Source of the DNA: Tubiluchus corallicola
Lineage: Eukaryota; Priapulida; Priapulimorpha; Priapulimorphida; Tubiluchidae
DNA length: 64,000 nt
Reading direction: 5' to 3'
Assembly (NCBI GenBank): GCA_030141605.1
Contig: JAQGDQ010000232.1
Span: 124,001 to 188,000, forward strand
Below are positions 25,584-38,164 of this stretch, piece by piece; the stretch's first letter is position 1; every line of letters starts with the position of its first letter. Position numbers and translations under genes: made by a program. The notes beneath the pieces are model-generated. The model was not told the origin of the DNA and did not search any database. It worked only from the letters and a program-made list of their open reading frames with translations.

Positions 25584-27344
25584 CTGAAAGAAGAAAAACA
25601 GTTTATAGATATATGAACAATACGGTGTTTAGGAACAATAGCATTTTTTTGTAGATAACATTGACAAACGAATGTGCACTAAGCCAGTGAAATCATAAGA
25701 TTAAATAACATATTTAGAATAGCACATAGCAAAGAACACAAGCATAGAGAATTATATTTACAAAATAAGTTACTGTTACCGAAAGCGGCAACGTCTGAAA
25801 TATTTAGTTATTAGCAAAAAGTAGTGCGTAACTGAGTTATATAAATAGATTGTAACATTGAAGTTTTCTGTATACGAACTGAAAAGCAGGTAAGGCTACA
25901 TTAACATTTCCACGATTACATGCGAGCAGCATACCAACGTGTCATGCACATATTTTGTGGCTGATTTTGCACAAACAAAATAAAATTTCTATTCCTTGGA
26001 AAATTTGAAAAGTACAAGTATTCATTGTCACATAAACCAGTGAACAATTCTTACTAGTTAATATGATATAGGTGCTACAGGTTATCAATAATTTAACCTG
26101 TAATAAAAGTGCCACTGTAATTTTGTGCATGGTTTTAAAGATCCCCATACTGTGTAGAATTCTTTACAGATTCTCCATTAAAAAATCATTCTCAAAGAGC
26201 AACTACCAAAGTGATAGACCTGCAAAAAGAACCTGCTAAATGAATGAGTCAAACGGGCGGCGTTATTGATTTTTTGCCACAAATTTCTTCCTATTAGCGG
26301 AGGAGACTTACCATGCTATGTCGTAAGCCATATGGCACTGAGTTTACTGCTATCTAAACAACAAAATGTGATTAACACACCAACACAGACAACACTAAAT
26401 CATGCAACAAATTACATAAGCACAATTCTGTGTCATGCTTTTGGTTGCGTATTAATGGCACAGTAATTATTGGTTAATTTGCATAATTTTTGCATATAGC
26501 TGCAGTAAGAGCACACAGCTTAAACCCAGTGGAAGTTTTTTGTGCGCAAAAGTTATCGCGCATGGTGCTTGAGATATTGTAGAACAGAAGCTTTGTTCTA
26601 CGTGAAACTTCTTTTTCTAAACTTGTGCTAAAATTCTCACTTTTGGTTAACTTATTGTGTTTTTGCTTTGCACGATTAATAGCGCAAGGATTTATAGGCA
26701 CATTTATTGATATCCAGTTTCCACGTGGTTTTACTGAGTTTGTAGAGAATATACATAAAGATTTTAATCAGCGGCTTCAAATAAAGAAAACTTTTCACTT
26801 TAAAATTGTAATTTAATTTGTACTCTTCAGTTAACTACAGGGAGATTATAGCCATGTGACGGGAAAATTTGTGGCAATAAGTTTATCGCAGCAATTATGA
26901 GAGTTATGCACAATGGAATATACTACTAGAATAAGCTGATGGAGTATGTTTACAGGTTACATTTAACTGAGAGCGCATGCGCAGACGTACATCGGCTTAC
27001 TAAGCATATTCTATGTACTTTTTTACGAAAGGGAGCATTTACAGGGTACATTTAAGCCTTGCGTACAATCATAATGCTTTTATATACAGCACTATAATTT
27101 TATTAAATACATAGGTAGTATGCTAGTTTATCACTGCATCTCGAAAGTGGTGCTGAGATGACGTGAGCACACTACTGATCGCTGACAATTCTCATGTAGG
27201 CTACTATCAATTACAAAATATGCGAATCAACCATTGGCTTGAGTTTTTGTAATAGCTGATTTTTGCGAAGTAGTTCTGGTAAAATGTGCTATAAATGAAA
27301 TGTGTCAGCCAAATAATATTATTTAATAAAAATATAGTCTATAT
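25584..27344. other. Spacer between the two peptide genes, no coding sequence seen
   Basis: This AT-rich stretch should hold the 5' non-coding exon and promoter of the multi-peptide gene, since that gene's first coding exon begins at a splice acceptor. I cannot place them. Open frames here are short and lack ATG starts or splice signals. Confidence 0.5.
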
Positions 27345-27346
27345 TA

Positions 27347-27531
27347 CAGTCAACTCTGTTTAAGTCGTATGATCGTATGGTATGGGACTAAGGAAATATC
27401 TTTATGCTAATGGAAATATGGGTTATATAACTATTTTTAAGCACACGCAGAAGAAGAAGACGACTTGGGAGTATGATACGTGTTAATAGAAAATTTAAGT
27501 TAATCATACACGAGTTAGGCAGAGTTGATTG
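27347..27531. mobile_element. Pogo/mariner-type MITE with TA target duplication
   Basis: A 185-base element starting CAGTCAACTCTGTTTAAGTC and ending with the inverted counterpart (CGAGTTAGGCAGAGTTGATTG). TA lies on both sides (27345-27346 and 27532-27533). CAGTCAACTCTG-like ends and a TA duplication are typical of the pogo branch of the Tc1/mariner superfamily. It is too short to encode a transposase. It sits about 180 bases beyond the stop codon of the QGGVF peptide gene, possibly in its 3' UTR. Confidence 0.85.
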
Positions 27532-27711
27532 TACAATATAAAACATTATGAATATATATTTAGCCGAGGGATCACATTTACTAGGTATACATTAGCTGAG
27601 GGTACATTTACACGTTACATATAAGGTTGGTTCTGTCTCGACAACGATTAACGTTAGTAAAACCTTAACGAAAGCGTAGTCGCAGTGTGGTAGTGTCACT
27701 AAACAAACTTG

Positions 27712-28119
27712 TCAGGCGTGGTTTCCCAGTATCCGTGTGGAGCATGCTGCAACTTGTCGTACGCAATCTGTGTTTGGTTTGTGCACACATTTAGCTACGA
27801 TTCTTAGGCAGTCCCTGAACAATTGTCGTAAAACTGGGTTTGATTCATGGTGTTCTACCATGTAGGGTTGGTCAGAGAAAAGGATATGCTGCTGTCTTAG
27901 GTTTGGATCAGAGCGTTTGCCAAACACGCCGCCTTGTTGTAACACGGGTAATCGTCGCCTGTAGTAATTACGCAGCGCTTCATCATTGAAATTGCGAAGC
28001 GCTTTGACTGAGACCCAGGCGGCTGGTTTGTTAGACTGTGCCAGTACAAGACTAGTGAGAGAAAGTAAAGATAGAAGAAAACACCCAAAAAGTGCAGTAG
28101 ACGATGCAACAGTTGTCAT
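27712..28119 (-). CDS. Secreted neuropeptide precursor with LPVLQQGGVF-amide and two Cys-x6-Cys motifs (SIFamide-precursor-like)
   Basis: A single coding exon of 135 residues. Residues 1-27 are a strong signal peptide (LFGCFLLSLLSLTSLVLA-Q). One peptide is framed by full processing sites: RRR (54-56), LPVLQQGGVF (57-66), Gly67 as amide donor, Lys68-Arg69. The tail has four cysteines, 104, 111, 119 and 126, spaced C-x6-C-x7-C-x6-C (DCLRIVAKC and DCVRQVAAC). From memory, arthropod SIFamide precursors carry a GSIF-G-KR peptide followed by a tail with one C-x6-C pair. Here the tail has two such pairs, and the peptide sits further from the signal peptide. The ATG lies 7 bases after an acceptor (TTCTTTTCAG), so a non-coding 5' exon is expected. 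Secreted precursor: confident; kinship to SIFamide: inference. The gene is about 2.1 kb upstream, in transcriptional sense, of the multi-peptide precursor. Confidence 0.85.
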   Translation of the reverse strand: MTTVASSTALFGCFLLSLLSLTSLVLAQSNKPAAWVSVKALRNFNDEALRNYYRRRLPVLQQGGVFGKRSDPNLRQQHILFSDQPYMVEHHESNPVLRQLFRDCLRIVAKCVHKPNTDCVRQVAACSTRILGNHA

Positions 28120-28126
28120 TTTGTGT

Positions 28127-31100
28127 CTGAAAAGAACAAGTAATGTTATAAAGAAATGTTCTTGTGCTGTGTCAGTTTGGATATGCAGTTACAAACTGTG
28201 CACAATATTGTGATTACATTAAACTTTTTACAAGAATATAACAATGCAAAAAATATTTTTGACAAGAGCCTTCGACATCTGTAAATATAAAATGCCAAAT
28301 ATGCTAAAACGAAGTACATGAAATTAAAGACAGTTCGTCCACAAATACTGTACATTCATTATAAGTCAATTAGTTAATCAGTCACTTATTTGTTGTCTTC
28401 CATTTTATGTTGCAAATTCCTAAGAATATTAAAATGAGAAAATTACAATGCACTAAAGCTAGGGCAACGTGTAGACATTATGGCACCATAGATTTGAGTG
28501 TACGTAAACATATTACTTTTTATTTCGATACATAGAATACATATTAGGCATCTACACTTGTACTACTTGAAGTCCATAATTAAAGGCGGTTAAATTAAAA
28601 GTCTTAATACAACCTATTTTTGTAACGTGGAATGACGAGTCATGACTATTTTACGTTTTTTTCTTATTTTTATGGCACTTTATGCCCTGAGAAAAATGAT
28701 AAATATAATTCTTCATCCACATGACCTATTGCATTCTGACTACTGTATTCACTTGATTAACTTTTTTGTTAGACAAAATAATTTATTAGACAACAGCCCA
28801 AATCAAATTGCGCGAGAGCTAATGGCTTGAAGTTAAACAGATGAAAGGTTTATAAGGGCATAGTAGTAATATTTGTAGTTTTAATACATGCGAGAGTAAT
28901 ATGTCTCGAAAAAATAACGGGCAACCGGCTGTGAAATTAGCACTTTTGGTTCTGTACAGTAACCTTTATGAAGTGCAAATTTCACGCTGCATTCATTGTC
29001 ACGTAATTCCCGTAAACTATATGAAAGTCACTTAATCGAAACTTTAAAAAAATACCAGCACTTTCTCTATCTTTGAAAATGTGCCAGATAATGGATAATT
29101 TTAACATAATTTTAATGTAATATAATTTTTAATCATCCGTTAAGAAGTAAATTATTTGTCACCAGTTTGAATTGAAAGCATAAAACCGGCGAAGCGAATG
29201 GAGAATTTAAATATCATTTGAAAGTGGAACAAAAGTTAAAGCAATGAATAACTTTGACGTTTTTTGCAATATTGGTCGGCAGAATAGTCCCGTGTTAGAA
29301 TAGGAAAAAATGATTTGTCAATATTTTGAGATAATTTATATAGTGAACATTCACCTTTCTATAACTCATCTCAAAAAGTGGCCAAAATTTGCCAGCCAAA
29401 CCGAGCCATTGCAAAATCCATAGGGCTTTTTCATGCTTCAGGTGTGTGCATACATGGCTACTTTATATTTTACATAGTAGTTAAGCAAAATCAAGTAGAA
29501 AGCCAAAATAGTAATCTGAGTTTCACTGAGAATCAATCCCGTAATGCAACATATTGTATCCTACTGTACTGTAAGCCAGATTACGTCACTCGGAAGCTCT
29601 AGTTAACCATTCTAGGTTGTGGTTCACTACCTATAGTGATCATTAATTCGCACAAGTTTCCCCGTATCGCTCTATGCTATTGACACGATTATTGCCATAG
29701 AAAAATTAATTTTATCATATCTACTAAGAACAGCGACTGTTCAAATAAACACGTATAATTGTGTAATTGAATGCCGTGACCCTAGGGGCGACGTGTCGCA
29801 ATTGAGAGCTCAGTGATTATCATGTTAACAAAACGATTGGTAACATTAAGTTTTGTCTTGGTGTGTCTTTGGGGACCTGTTATGAATACTATACACGATA
29901 TATGGTATATTCAACTTTGTATACTGCTGCGTCCGTGTTCAACCGTTCCAGAGCTGATAAACACAAAAGGCCATTATCGGTGACTAGACGAGCCTGGGAC
30001 AGTTCTCACTGCCTGAAAGCCGAGTAGGCGTCTTCATTACCCGAATTTTAACTCCAAAATAATTTAATGATTTAAGATCCACTGGGATGCAAAAGAACAA
30101 TGACAAGAAAAGGGGTAATAAACATGACAACATCTGGTAGGATGTATGATAAGTGATATAATAAAACATGTCCGAAACACAGCTCATAGTGGAACGTTAT
30201 ATACGCAATTCGCAATTAGGTCTTAGTGATTAGTGATTAATGATCATTCCACTTGGTTTTTCTTTATTGGATTGTCGTCCCATCTAAAACCACCTTCTTA
30301 ATTGTTCCCGCGTTGTAGGACCCTTTTTTTTAATTAATCACTGGCGGTCGGTAAACTGTTTCGAAAAAGAATTCCGCCATTTTTCTGTCAAATTGTGTAA
30401 CATGTATGAGGCGAAAGCCAAAGCGTTTTTGACCTGGCAATCACAACATACACATGTCTCCCCGAAATGTGTGAAAAAGTAAGATGCAGAGAACTTAAAT
30501 AACACCACCTGGGTCCACATAATTGTGAACCATCTCTAATATGATAAAATGCAATTTGCACTACAGTGCAGTACTCGGGGCAAGATTAAGGTGTGATCAG
30601 TACTAACAGCAAAATGCAAGTAATATAATGTAATACGAATAGTTTAGCGATTTAATTAAAGATCATTATTCGACAAACTTTATCAAGTTCATACAAATTT
30701 TTGGCTTTGTTTACAGTAAGTTGTGTCATAAAAGAGGTAATATGTTCAACATAGTCATCATATTTAATTTCGGGACATTCTAAGACCGCATGACTACATA
30801 TATGAAAAGAGAAATAAGCTAAAGATCTACTGAAGTGCTTGTGATGTCCTAGAAATAAATTATTCTTATTTTGCATATACGTTTCAAATGTTGACCTATA
30901 CCTGCAACCCTTATTCTGTCTAGTTTGTCGCACAATAACATAATTTTGTAACAAAAAATTCCTCGTACAGTGACTATCTCCCTACGCATTATGCAAGATG
31001 TTTGTTAATAGATAGGCTGATGTGCTTGTGTTGACGTGACTTCATGCTTTTCTATTGACTTGCAGCAAATTGCAGGAAATTGAAAAATGCTACTGACAAA

Positions 31101-34015
31101 TCAAAGTTAAATTTGAATTGTGTAATCAAAATATTATGATTGCTTGTTGCCCGTCTCGTAGTTTGCGTGATTTCTGTGTGAAATGGATAATTTTTACGGC
31201 TGGTCACGTTTAAAGAAAAGTGTGTCAATTTGCAGCAAATCCGTATATTTTGCTGACTCTGTGTTTGAATGCTATTGTAGTATAATGGGTGTTTAGCTAT
31301 TTAAGCGCGTGTTCGAGGCCATGCTCAACTGCAAAATTAAATATGAGTTTTGAGAGAGGGGTTTCCCAAAATTATAGAAGATATACATAATTCTGTTTGC
31401 ATAACGGACACTGCTACTGTGATGTGTAGTTTAGGTATAAGCCTGGTCTCATTAGAGACTGACTTTTAATTTCATTAAAATCTGTAAATATAACAAAGTA
31501 TTTGCATCTGAAAACACCTTTTAATATTCTCTTTTTTCAAAAGATGGTGCTACATTATTAGCATAAATTACTACAGAAAGATGTCATCGACTATATTTTT
31601 GTTGACGTGATGAATATTATATATATAGTAATATGTAGTAGTAATAGTCTGTTATGCAAATTTTCTTGATATTGAACAATCCCCAATTAAAGGCTAATAA
31701 GACGCAAATTATCCTGTTTTTATGCAGTTTTCCCAGAGGCTTGACGACCTTTTTAGCTCCTTTTATGTTTAGCAATTAAATAAACGCCCACGCAATGCCA
31801 TCTGGACAAACGGTAAATGACAGGTTCTCGCTGAACAGCTGTGACGTATGTCATGCACATTCATAGTTAAAATATTGAACAAAACTTCAAAGGAGAAGGT
31901 TTCTTTTTATCAAGTGACTTTCTAAAGTACAAGAAATTAGGTTTGATTATAGGCAAATAGATGTAATTAAGTATTATAAAAATTCAAGTTTCTGTTATTG
32001 AACAAACTGTTTTGTTACTTAGCAAATTTGTTACTCAGAAGACAGTGACAATAACTGCAACAGCACGAGTACTGCTATGGATAATAACAGCATCAGTACC
32101 ACTGATATCGTTTTACCCTGATCATCAGCGCCGTTGCCGATCGTTCAAAACATAACAAACGTCAACGTAGCCGATGCGACTATGAACAATAACAACCATG
32201 AAAAACAGCATCAGTATTATCATAACTTCCACTATCAGCAGCAATAGTAGCAACAGTAACAAAAACAACAAGAACAGCACCACTGCAACAACCATCACCA
32301 GCAGAAACAACAAAACAGAGCAACAATAATGAACAACTTTCAATTCTCTATGTAAGCACATTTCCGTTCTTTCTGGATTCAAAGTGTGACTGCGCGCATT
32401 TTTCACTGTTCATTCCTACTTAACGAACAAATTCATCCTACATTGCTTTTAATTACTGTAGCAAACTTGTTTAATTAGCAGAATCTAGATCATCTGCAAC
32501 CTGTCATCATTGTCATATATAGCAAGTATCATACTGAAATTTCCCTTTTTTTGTTTATGCTGTTAACACTACATATAATAGGCTTATTGCAAACACAGCA
32601 TCTCATATAAGCTGTTCACCTTATTGCGCCACCTGTTAGAAGTATTACTGAACTAATAAATGTTTGTGACCTTTAGAATATGATCTATGCAACGCGAAAC
32701 TGCAACTCAGTGTCAAAGCCAAAACGTCTAAAATTGCTCAATGTCCAAGAACTGAACATTATTCTATGGTCGTCTGCTTGCATTGGTTTTCACTTTACAC
32801 GCGGGAACTAAATGTTAAAACAACTTGCACAATTTACTATCAGGAGAGAAGAAAGACGGCTACAGTTTCTCCTTTTATGTTGTCTTTCAATGTCTGAAAA
32901 TCTGTGAATTAGCCGAGATGTTTTCAGTAACATGATGAGACAACGAGCAATGGCAATTAAACCATACAGACGGCCGATAGTCTCTGGCTTTTAAATGGCA
33001 CTAAAGCTACTGATGAAGACATTAAGAAACTTATTAGAGCGTCACATAAAATAGCCGCGATAACAATTATAATCACCAGGTGCGCCGCGTCGAATCTACT
33101 TGCAAATTTTTTTTTAATTATGTTGATAAGAGATTCATAATTTGATTACATGAGGATGTTTATTAAAAAGATGCGGTCGAGATTTAGCAGCTGATATTCT
33201 TAATTAGCGCTAAAAAGGCTGCAAGATAAAAGATACAGTTTACGCTTTTGGTGTGTAAACCAGTTTTTTCTGCCTTTGGGTGCCCTTTTCTTCAAACAAA
33301 CTTTACAAAATGAAGTTTATCAGATTAGACTCCACGGAAAGGTTTCACTGCATGGCGGAGCAAATAAATATAACGAAATTTATAAGTACCTATCCATATT
33401 TAACAAATGCATAAGCTTATATAGAAAACAAAATAAAATAAAGCAAAGGCGAACGCAAACAAATAAATATACAGCTTGATATCATATACTATGTTGTTGC
33501 CAGCTGACAAACAGTTAATTGTTAGCTTAAAACAACTGGTAACCCTTACAAATAAGCAATTTTACATTTAAGTTTTTAATTCAGATATGATTGTTATTAT
33601 TATGTACACATGAACTTCATTTGCTGATTGCAAATTTAATGCTATAGTTAGGTGCCTGACCTAAAATATTATATTCGTTGCAAATAAAATAATAAATTCT
33701 CTGTACTGTAACACGTTCTTAGAGTCGTGATGAAACTCTGCGTTACTGCAGACCTGCTCATTACTGTAGACTCACGAATGATTCCAAATATTCTACTATC
33801 TAGGTGCCTATAAGCCTACTCACACAGCTAGATTGTCCACGCTTTTTGACGTTGCTGTAGTAAACAGATAAATTAATATTATCTGACACTTGATATTAAT
33901 GTGGACTTACAGGTGAAGGATGTTATTTTATCTTTGATAGTACTAAAAGCTTGTAGGAATATTTACTTCGTCTGTTTCTTCGACGTTGTTAATACGACAC
34001 GTGAATTTAGATTAC
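28127..34015. other. Intergenic, no gene recognised
   Basis: AT-rich sequence. The 5' exon and promoter of the QGGVF peptide gene are expected in the first part but cannot be placed. A minus-strand open frame at 30652-30954 (100 codons, no ATG at its start) has coding-like composition but no recognisable domain. An imperfect CAN triplet stretch (mostly CAA/CAG/CAC) lies at about 32200-32335. Confidence 0.5.
32200..32335. repeat. Imperfect CAN triplet repeat
   Basis: A run of AGCAGCAATAGTAGCAACAG-like triplets (CAA, CAG, CAC, TAG interrupted). On the minus strand it produces a leucine/valine-rich spurious frame. Confidence 0.6.
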
Positions 34016-34019
34016 GTCA

Positions 34020-34311
34020 TTGCGCGTTCAGACCAGCTAGCTTTCTCGCCAAGCAAACTCACCAAGTAACTCGCGAGCGTGTTCACACTAAAGCTTACTG
34101 CAAGTTACTTTCAGACGGTAAGCGTGAGCTAACATTTCGCTGCGAGAAATGTCGAGCGTAACTCGCCAAGGCGTTCATACTGGACAGGAAGTCATCACGC
34201 AGCAGAGACTTTGCAATTTCTTGCTGACCATAACTCGCAATGCAGTTCACACTTACGAGTTTGGCGTCAGAGAGAAAACTCGCGACAGAAAACTTGCTAA
34301 TGCAGGCGCCG
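34020..34311. mobile_element. GGCGCGTTC-family MITE, copy 1
   Basis: Starts near TGCGCGTTCAGACCAGCTAG and ends near GCAGGCGCCGTAA. The reverse complement of its right end (AGCAAGTTTTCTGTCGCGAG, then TTTTCTCTCTGACG and AAACTCGTAAGTGTGAACTG) closely matches the left end of the element at 48220. The interior repeats TTCACACT/GTTCATACT and CTCGC motifs. TAA follows the right end. There is no coding capacity; plus-strand open frames here are incidental. Confidence 0.7.
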
Positions 34312-37300
34312 TAATTCTTGCCGCTACTGTGGACGTAGGGAACTCACCTTATCTGTCTTTGATGTTTTTGTAGACGTCGTTAAACGAAATTGTAAATATC
34401 TGTTATATATATATATATAAATTCTAAGAAAATTGTATCATTCCAAAGCTTAGAAATAAGTTCAGATTAAATAATTTTTTTATGTTTCTACAGGTCAATT
34501 CAGAATAGGGCTCACCTAATCTTTGGTTGCAGTAGAGCACAAATAAATTTAGGTTGTCGATAATTGTCGATTGATATCTAATTTTCGACATTACTATAGA
34601 TCCACATCTATCAGCGAATTTAGGTCCTATCACCTATTCATGTGAGTTTAGGTTCTAAAATTTTTATCATGCCTACGGTTTTGACCACAGCAAATAAAAC
34701 CCCACGACCCAACTGTTCATTTTCTGAAAAGCCACGTTAAGTAGGAACATTGATCCAGTATTCTACCTTTATGTGAGATGAATGAAATGCGTGCCTCACC
34801 GTGTATCAGATGTTCCTTAATTTAACCCTACGAAAATTAATGCACTTTTACCCATACGGTTGCTATGCATCGTTTACCTCAATCTGCTTATACAAAGTCG
34901 ATATGAAAGAATCGCGTGCCAGGAATTAGATAATTCGCTGTAGCAAGTTGCTTTTTAGTCAGTCCTTTAAGTGCCGCGCGTTTTCGCTTTCATTTTTTAG
35001 TTCATTTTATATCTTATAGTTTTAGTTACGGCAATACCGCTAGGGTGTTAGACTTTGTTCTGTGGAAGGAAAAAATGTAAACTTTCAAATAGCATTCGCT
35101 CAAAGAGACGTGCTCACTGTACGCACTGTGCACTGTGCAAACCTATATTCAGATTGATTAAGTCATTATTAGATATTTCATTAATATCTTAAATATGTTT
35201 AATATATAGAAAATATTAAATATGGCGTAGTTTCAGAGTATCGTATTTAAATATTTTTTCGCTTAGTTTGAAGCATTCTAGGGCATAAACGCCAGTTTGC
35301 TAAATGTGTTTCCACGGCCATCTTGTTCTATTAAAGGAAAGGCCAAGCCTTCTGGAATGTTAGGCACGCTTCGATGTCTACGGAAAATGTTAGAAAGATT
35401 TAGTAATTAGTAATAAAAATGTAATATGCACCTTGTGTAATTAGTAAAGTCACTTTAAAATCGCAACCACTTCACACTTAGGCGCTACCATTCTTCCACC
35501 AATGACGTCATTCATCGACTGATGAAAAACAGCGCATTGCCAATTTCCGTCAAATGTATAAGTTTTTGCAAAAAATTTGATGGCTAATTTGTGATATTTT
35601 TGCATCAACATTAGGTAAGCTGCAGAAGTTTGAATTATTTTAAGCTGCGTACGCTCACAGAAAGCCAAAACACACTTGTGAAAAGTCGCGCAGCCCACCA
35701 GTTATGTCAAATTTTCAAGTGAATGATGGCTACTCAAATCAACACTTTCTTTCAAAGAAATTTCGCTTATGCCGACACTATAATGACAGAATTTTAATGC
35801 TTTTACCTGAAAGCAGATTCGAAAAGAGACTGGACTTAAAAAAGCATTCATTCATTGGGGAATGACCTATATTAAAATTTTATGAAGAGAAAGCGTGGAC
35901 TACGGGATTTAATCTACAGGATTTAATAACGTAAAAGTGTTTATTTAGAAAGGCTGCAGAAATTGCGAGACGTCTGTTTTCCTTCTCAAGTCGCTGGAGA
36001 CTCCGTTATACATAAAAGTACAAAATGGTGTTTTCCACAAACAAGAGTGTTGAGAAGTTGTAATGGTACATCTCATACTTGTGTTTCTACACCTGGAACC
36101 ACGAAGCTTTTAAACTGCAACTAGGTTAGGCGTACAACATGAACAGATATTAAAGCTGGTCGAGGTAAGCTGATGCTAGAAAAGAGCAAATTGTTCAAAA
36201 TTCTGTAACATAGTAAAGGACAGATACTTCATGGCCATAGCGCAGTCGCACAGACTTGAAGAATCTTAATTCTAACTCTGTCATTAATTCTAATACACTG
36301 AATGAAGGTCAGAAAGAAGAATGAACATAGATAAAGCTAAAAAATTTGTCTTGAAATTTTAAATCGTTTTAACAGTAAGTAGTTTGAAACCACTTGAGAT
36401 AACATTGCGTAAAATTTGAGAAAATAGTCAGAGCATTCGTAGCACACTCTTCTCAAACTAAACAAAAGTATAAATTACTTTATGTTATGTTGTCAATAAA
36501 ATCAATAATATGTTTTTGTGCAGTGGTGTATACTGGATTGATACAGTGACATTTTACCAATTGTCGAGCGAATGTTTTAAATTACTAAGATTTTCTATTC
36601 TAGTAACATAAGCCTTTCAAGCACTTAAGCGTAATGCTAAGTAATATAACTCTGTGTGGAAAGTTTTTTGGCGCATACTTTAAAATTGCCATTTCTTCCC
36701 CTTTAAATAAAATTAATATTTAATTTTACTAACGACTAACGGCAAACGACTAAGCCAAGCGATTTTTACAGTGTTTGACGTCACCACGCCTACTATACCC
36801 ACACACGTGTCTACATATTGTAAACAAATTTGTACTGTTGATTGTTATAATTGCAGAATATGTAGGTGATTTTATCAATATCACCTAGGGCCTCCTGTTT
36901 CCTGAACTGAGCGATTTTTACAGGTTGAATTGACAGCCGTATCATTGAAACAATGAAGAAAATCTTTACAGCAACGTGCGGGCAAGAAAAGCCAAAAGCG
37001 TTAACTAATCGTGCACAGATTTCAATACAAACGTTTCCAAGGGAAATATAAGTACGTAACTTTGAACAGGATATCCGAACAGTGTTTGAATTATTCACTG
37101 AAATTCGAAAGAGTGTTGCTTTTGTTCATTCATACAAACATGGTCATGACTTATCTTTTAGATATTTTATTTTTGAAATAAACTTATTTTTTAACCGGTA
37201 GTTTTCTTAAACTTTTTCAATTCAGGATAAGTAGCATGGAATCGCTAATATTATTCTGAAAGTTACACAAGATTTTATGAAGAAAATATTACAATGTCAT

Positions 37301-38160
37301 TGTAAACGTTTTTATTTTTAAAGTGTCTTTTCATTCTAACAATAATTTACATTCTTTCCGATTGTAAAAGTCATAAAAGTTGTACCACTAAAAATTGTTT
37401 CCATCACTGGTGTCGCTATATTAACTTTTAATAAAATATAAAACTTGTAAACATGTAAATCGTTCCGTGGAGAAGCGGCTCAGAGGAAAAGCCAGAAGAA
37501 TAAGTAACATTTTTGTACTTGTAAGCATTAATTGTATGTAGGCTTATTAGAAAACGAAGTATAAGAAGAGGTACCTGTGAATTATTTTCCAAAAGTAAAT
37601 GTAAATATAGTCTTTTTGAGTCATTACACGTGGTTTAGCAAAACTTGTACCACTTGCAGCTCAGCGTTGTTGTATCTTGATAACAGTTGACGTGAAGAGA
37701 TGTACATACATATTTATGTAGATATACTTTATTATATGAATGCCCACCACGACCTTTTATTTAAGTTATGAATGGTCCACGTCAATTTGATGAATTGTCC
37801 TCATGCACGCGACCTGTCTTCCCACGATTCATTGCTTTTATTTACATGAGTTTCTTTATTCAAGTCAGTCACAAAAGAGCAGATGTTGGTACAAATATTG
37901 ACCAAATTGACCATATGCTGCTACGTTCGTCTAGTTTAGTTATTTCCGCTAGGCACACTTTATAGGATATCTATATTATTCTTTAGACGCAAACTCACTT
38001 CTGTGCAGAGTAGCAATGCAATGTAAGATTTTACCCAATCAGTTAAAATCACGCTGAAATGCTTGCTGAAATGCCATTCGTTATAGACAAACCATAGCAG
38101 ATCCAATAGTACAGTTTCTTTAATTCGTATTTTGATTTTGCAGGTTTGTCTTAAATTGGT
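34312..38160. other. Intergenic, no gene seen
   Basis: AT-rich. An AT dinucleotide run lies at about 34407-34421, and a reverse-oriented fragment of the dispersed repeat at 36609-36695. Minus-strand open frames at 35450-35698 and 36811-37098 have no recognisable domain or splice context. Confidence 0.5.
36609..36695. repeat. Dispersed repeat fragment, copy 2 (inverted)
   Basis: The reverse complement contains GGCAATTTTAAAGT, then TTATATTACTTAGCATTAC, in the same order and spacing as 18235-18290. It is a short relic of the same element as at 18.2 and 58.4 kb. Confidence 0.7.
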
Positions 38161-38164
38161 ATGT

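Noticed and set aside
28642-28830. A 62-codon plus-strand frame with a hydrophobic N-terminus and a real ATG
   Set aside because: Could be a small secreted or membrane peptide, but it has no cleavage-site pattern, cysteines or splice context, and AT-rich DNA gives hydrophobic frames easily.
30652-30954. A 100-codon minus-strand frame with coding-like composition
   Set aside because: No ATG at the start, no recognised domain; a possible acceptor (GGGTTGCAG) exists but no upstream exon was found. Not strong enough to call.
33901-34373. Overlapping frames of 86 and 74 codons
   Set aside because: Both lie across the GGCGCGTTC-family MITE and show no coding signature.
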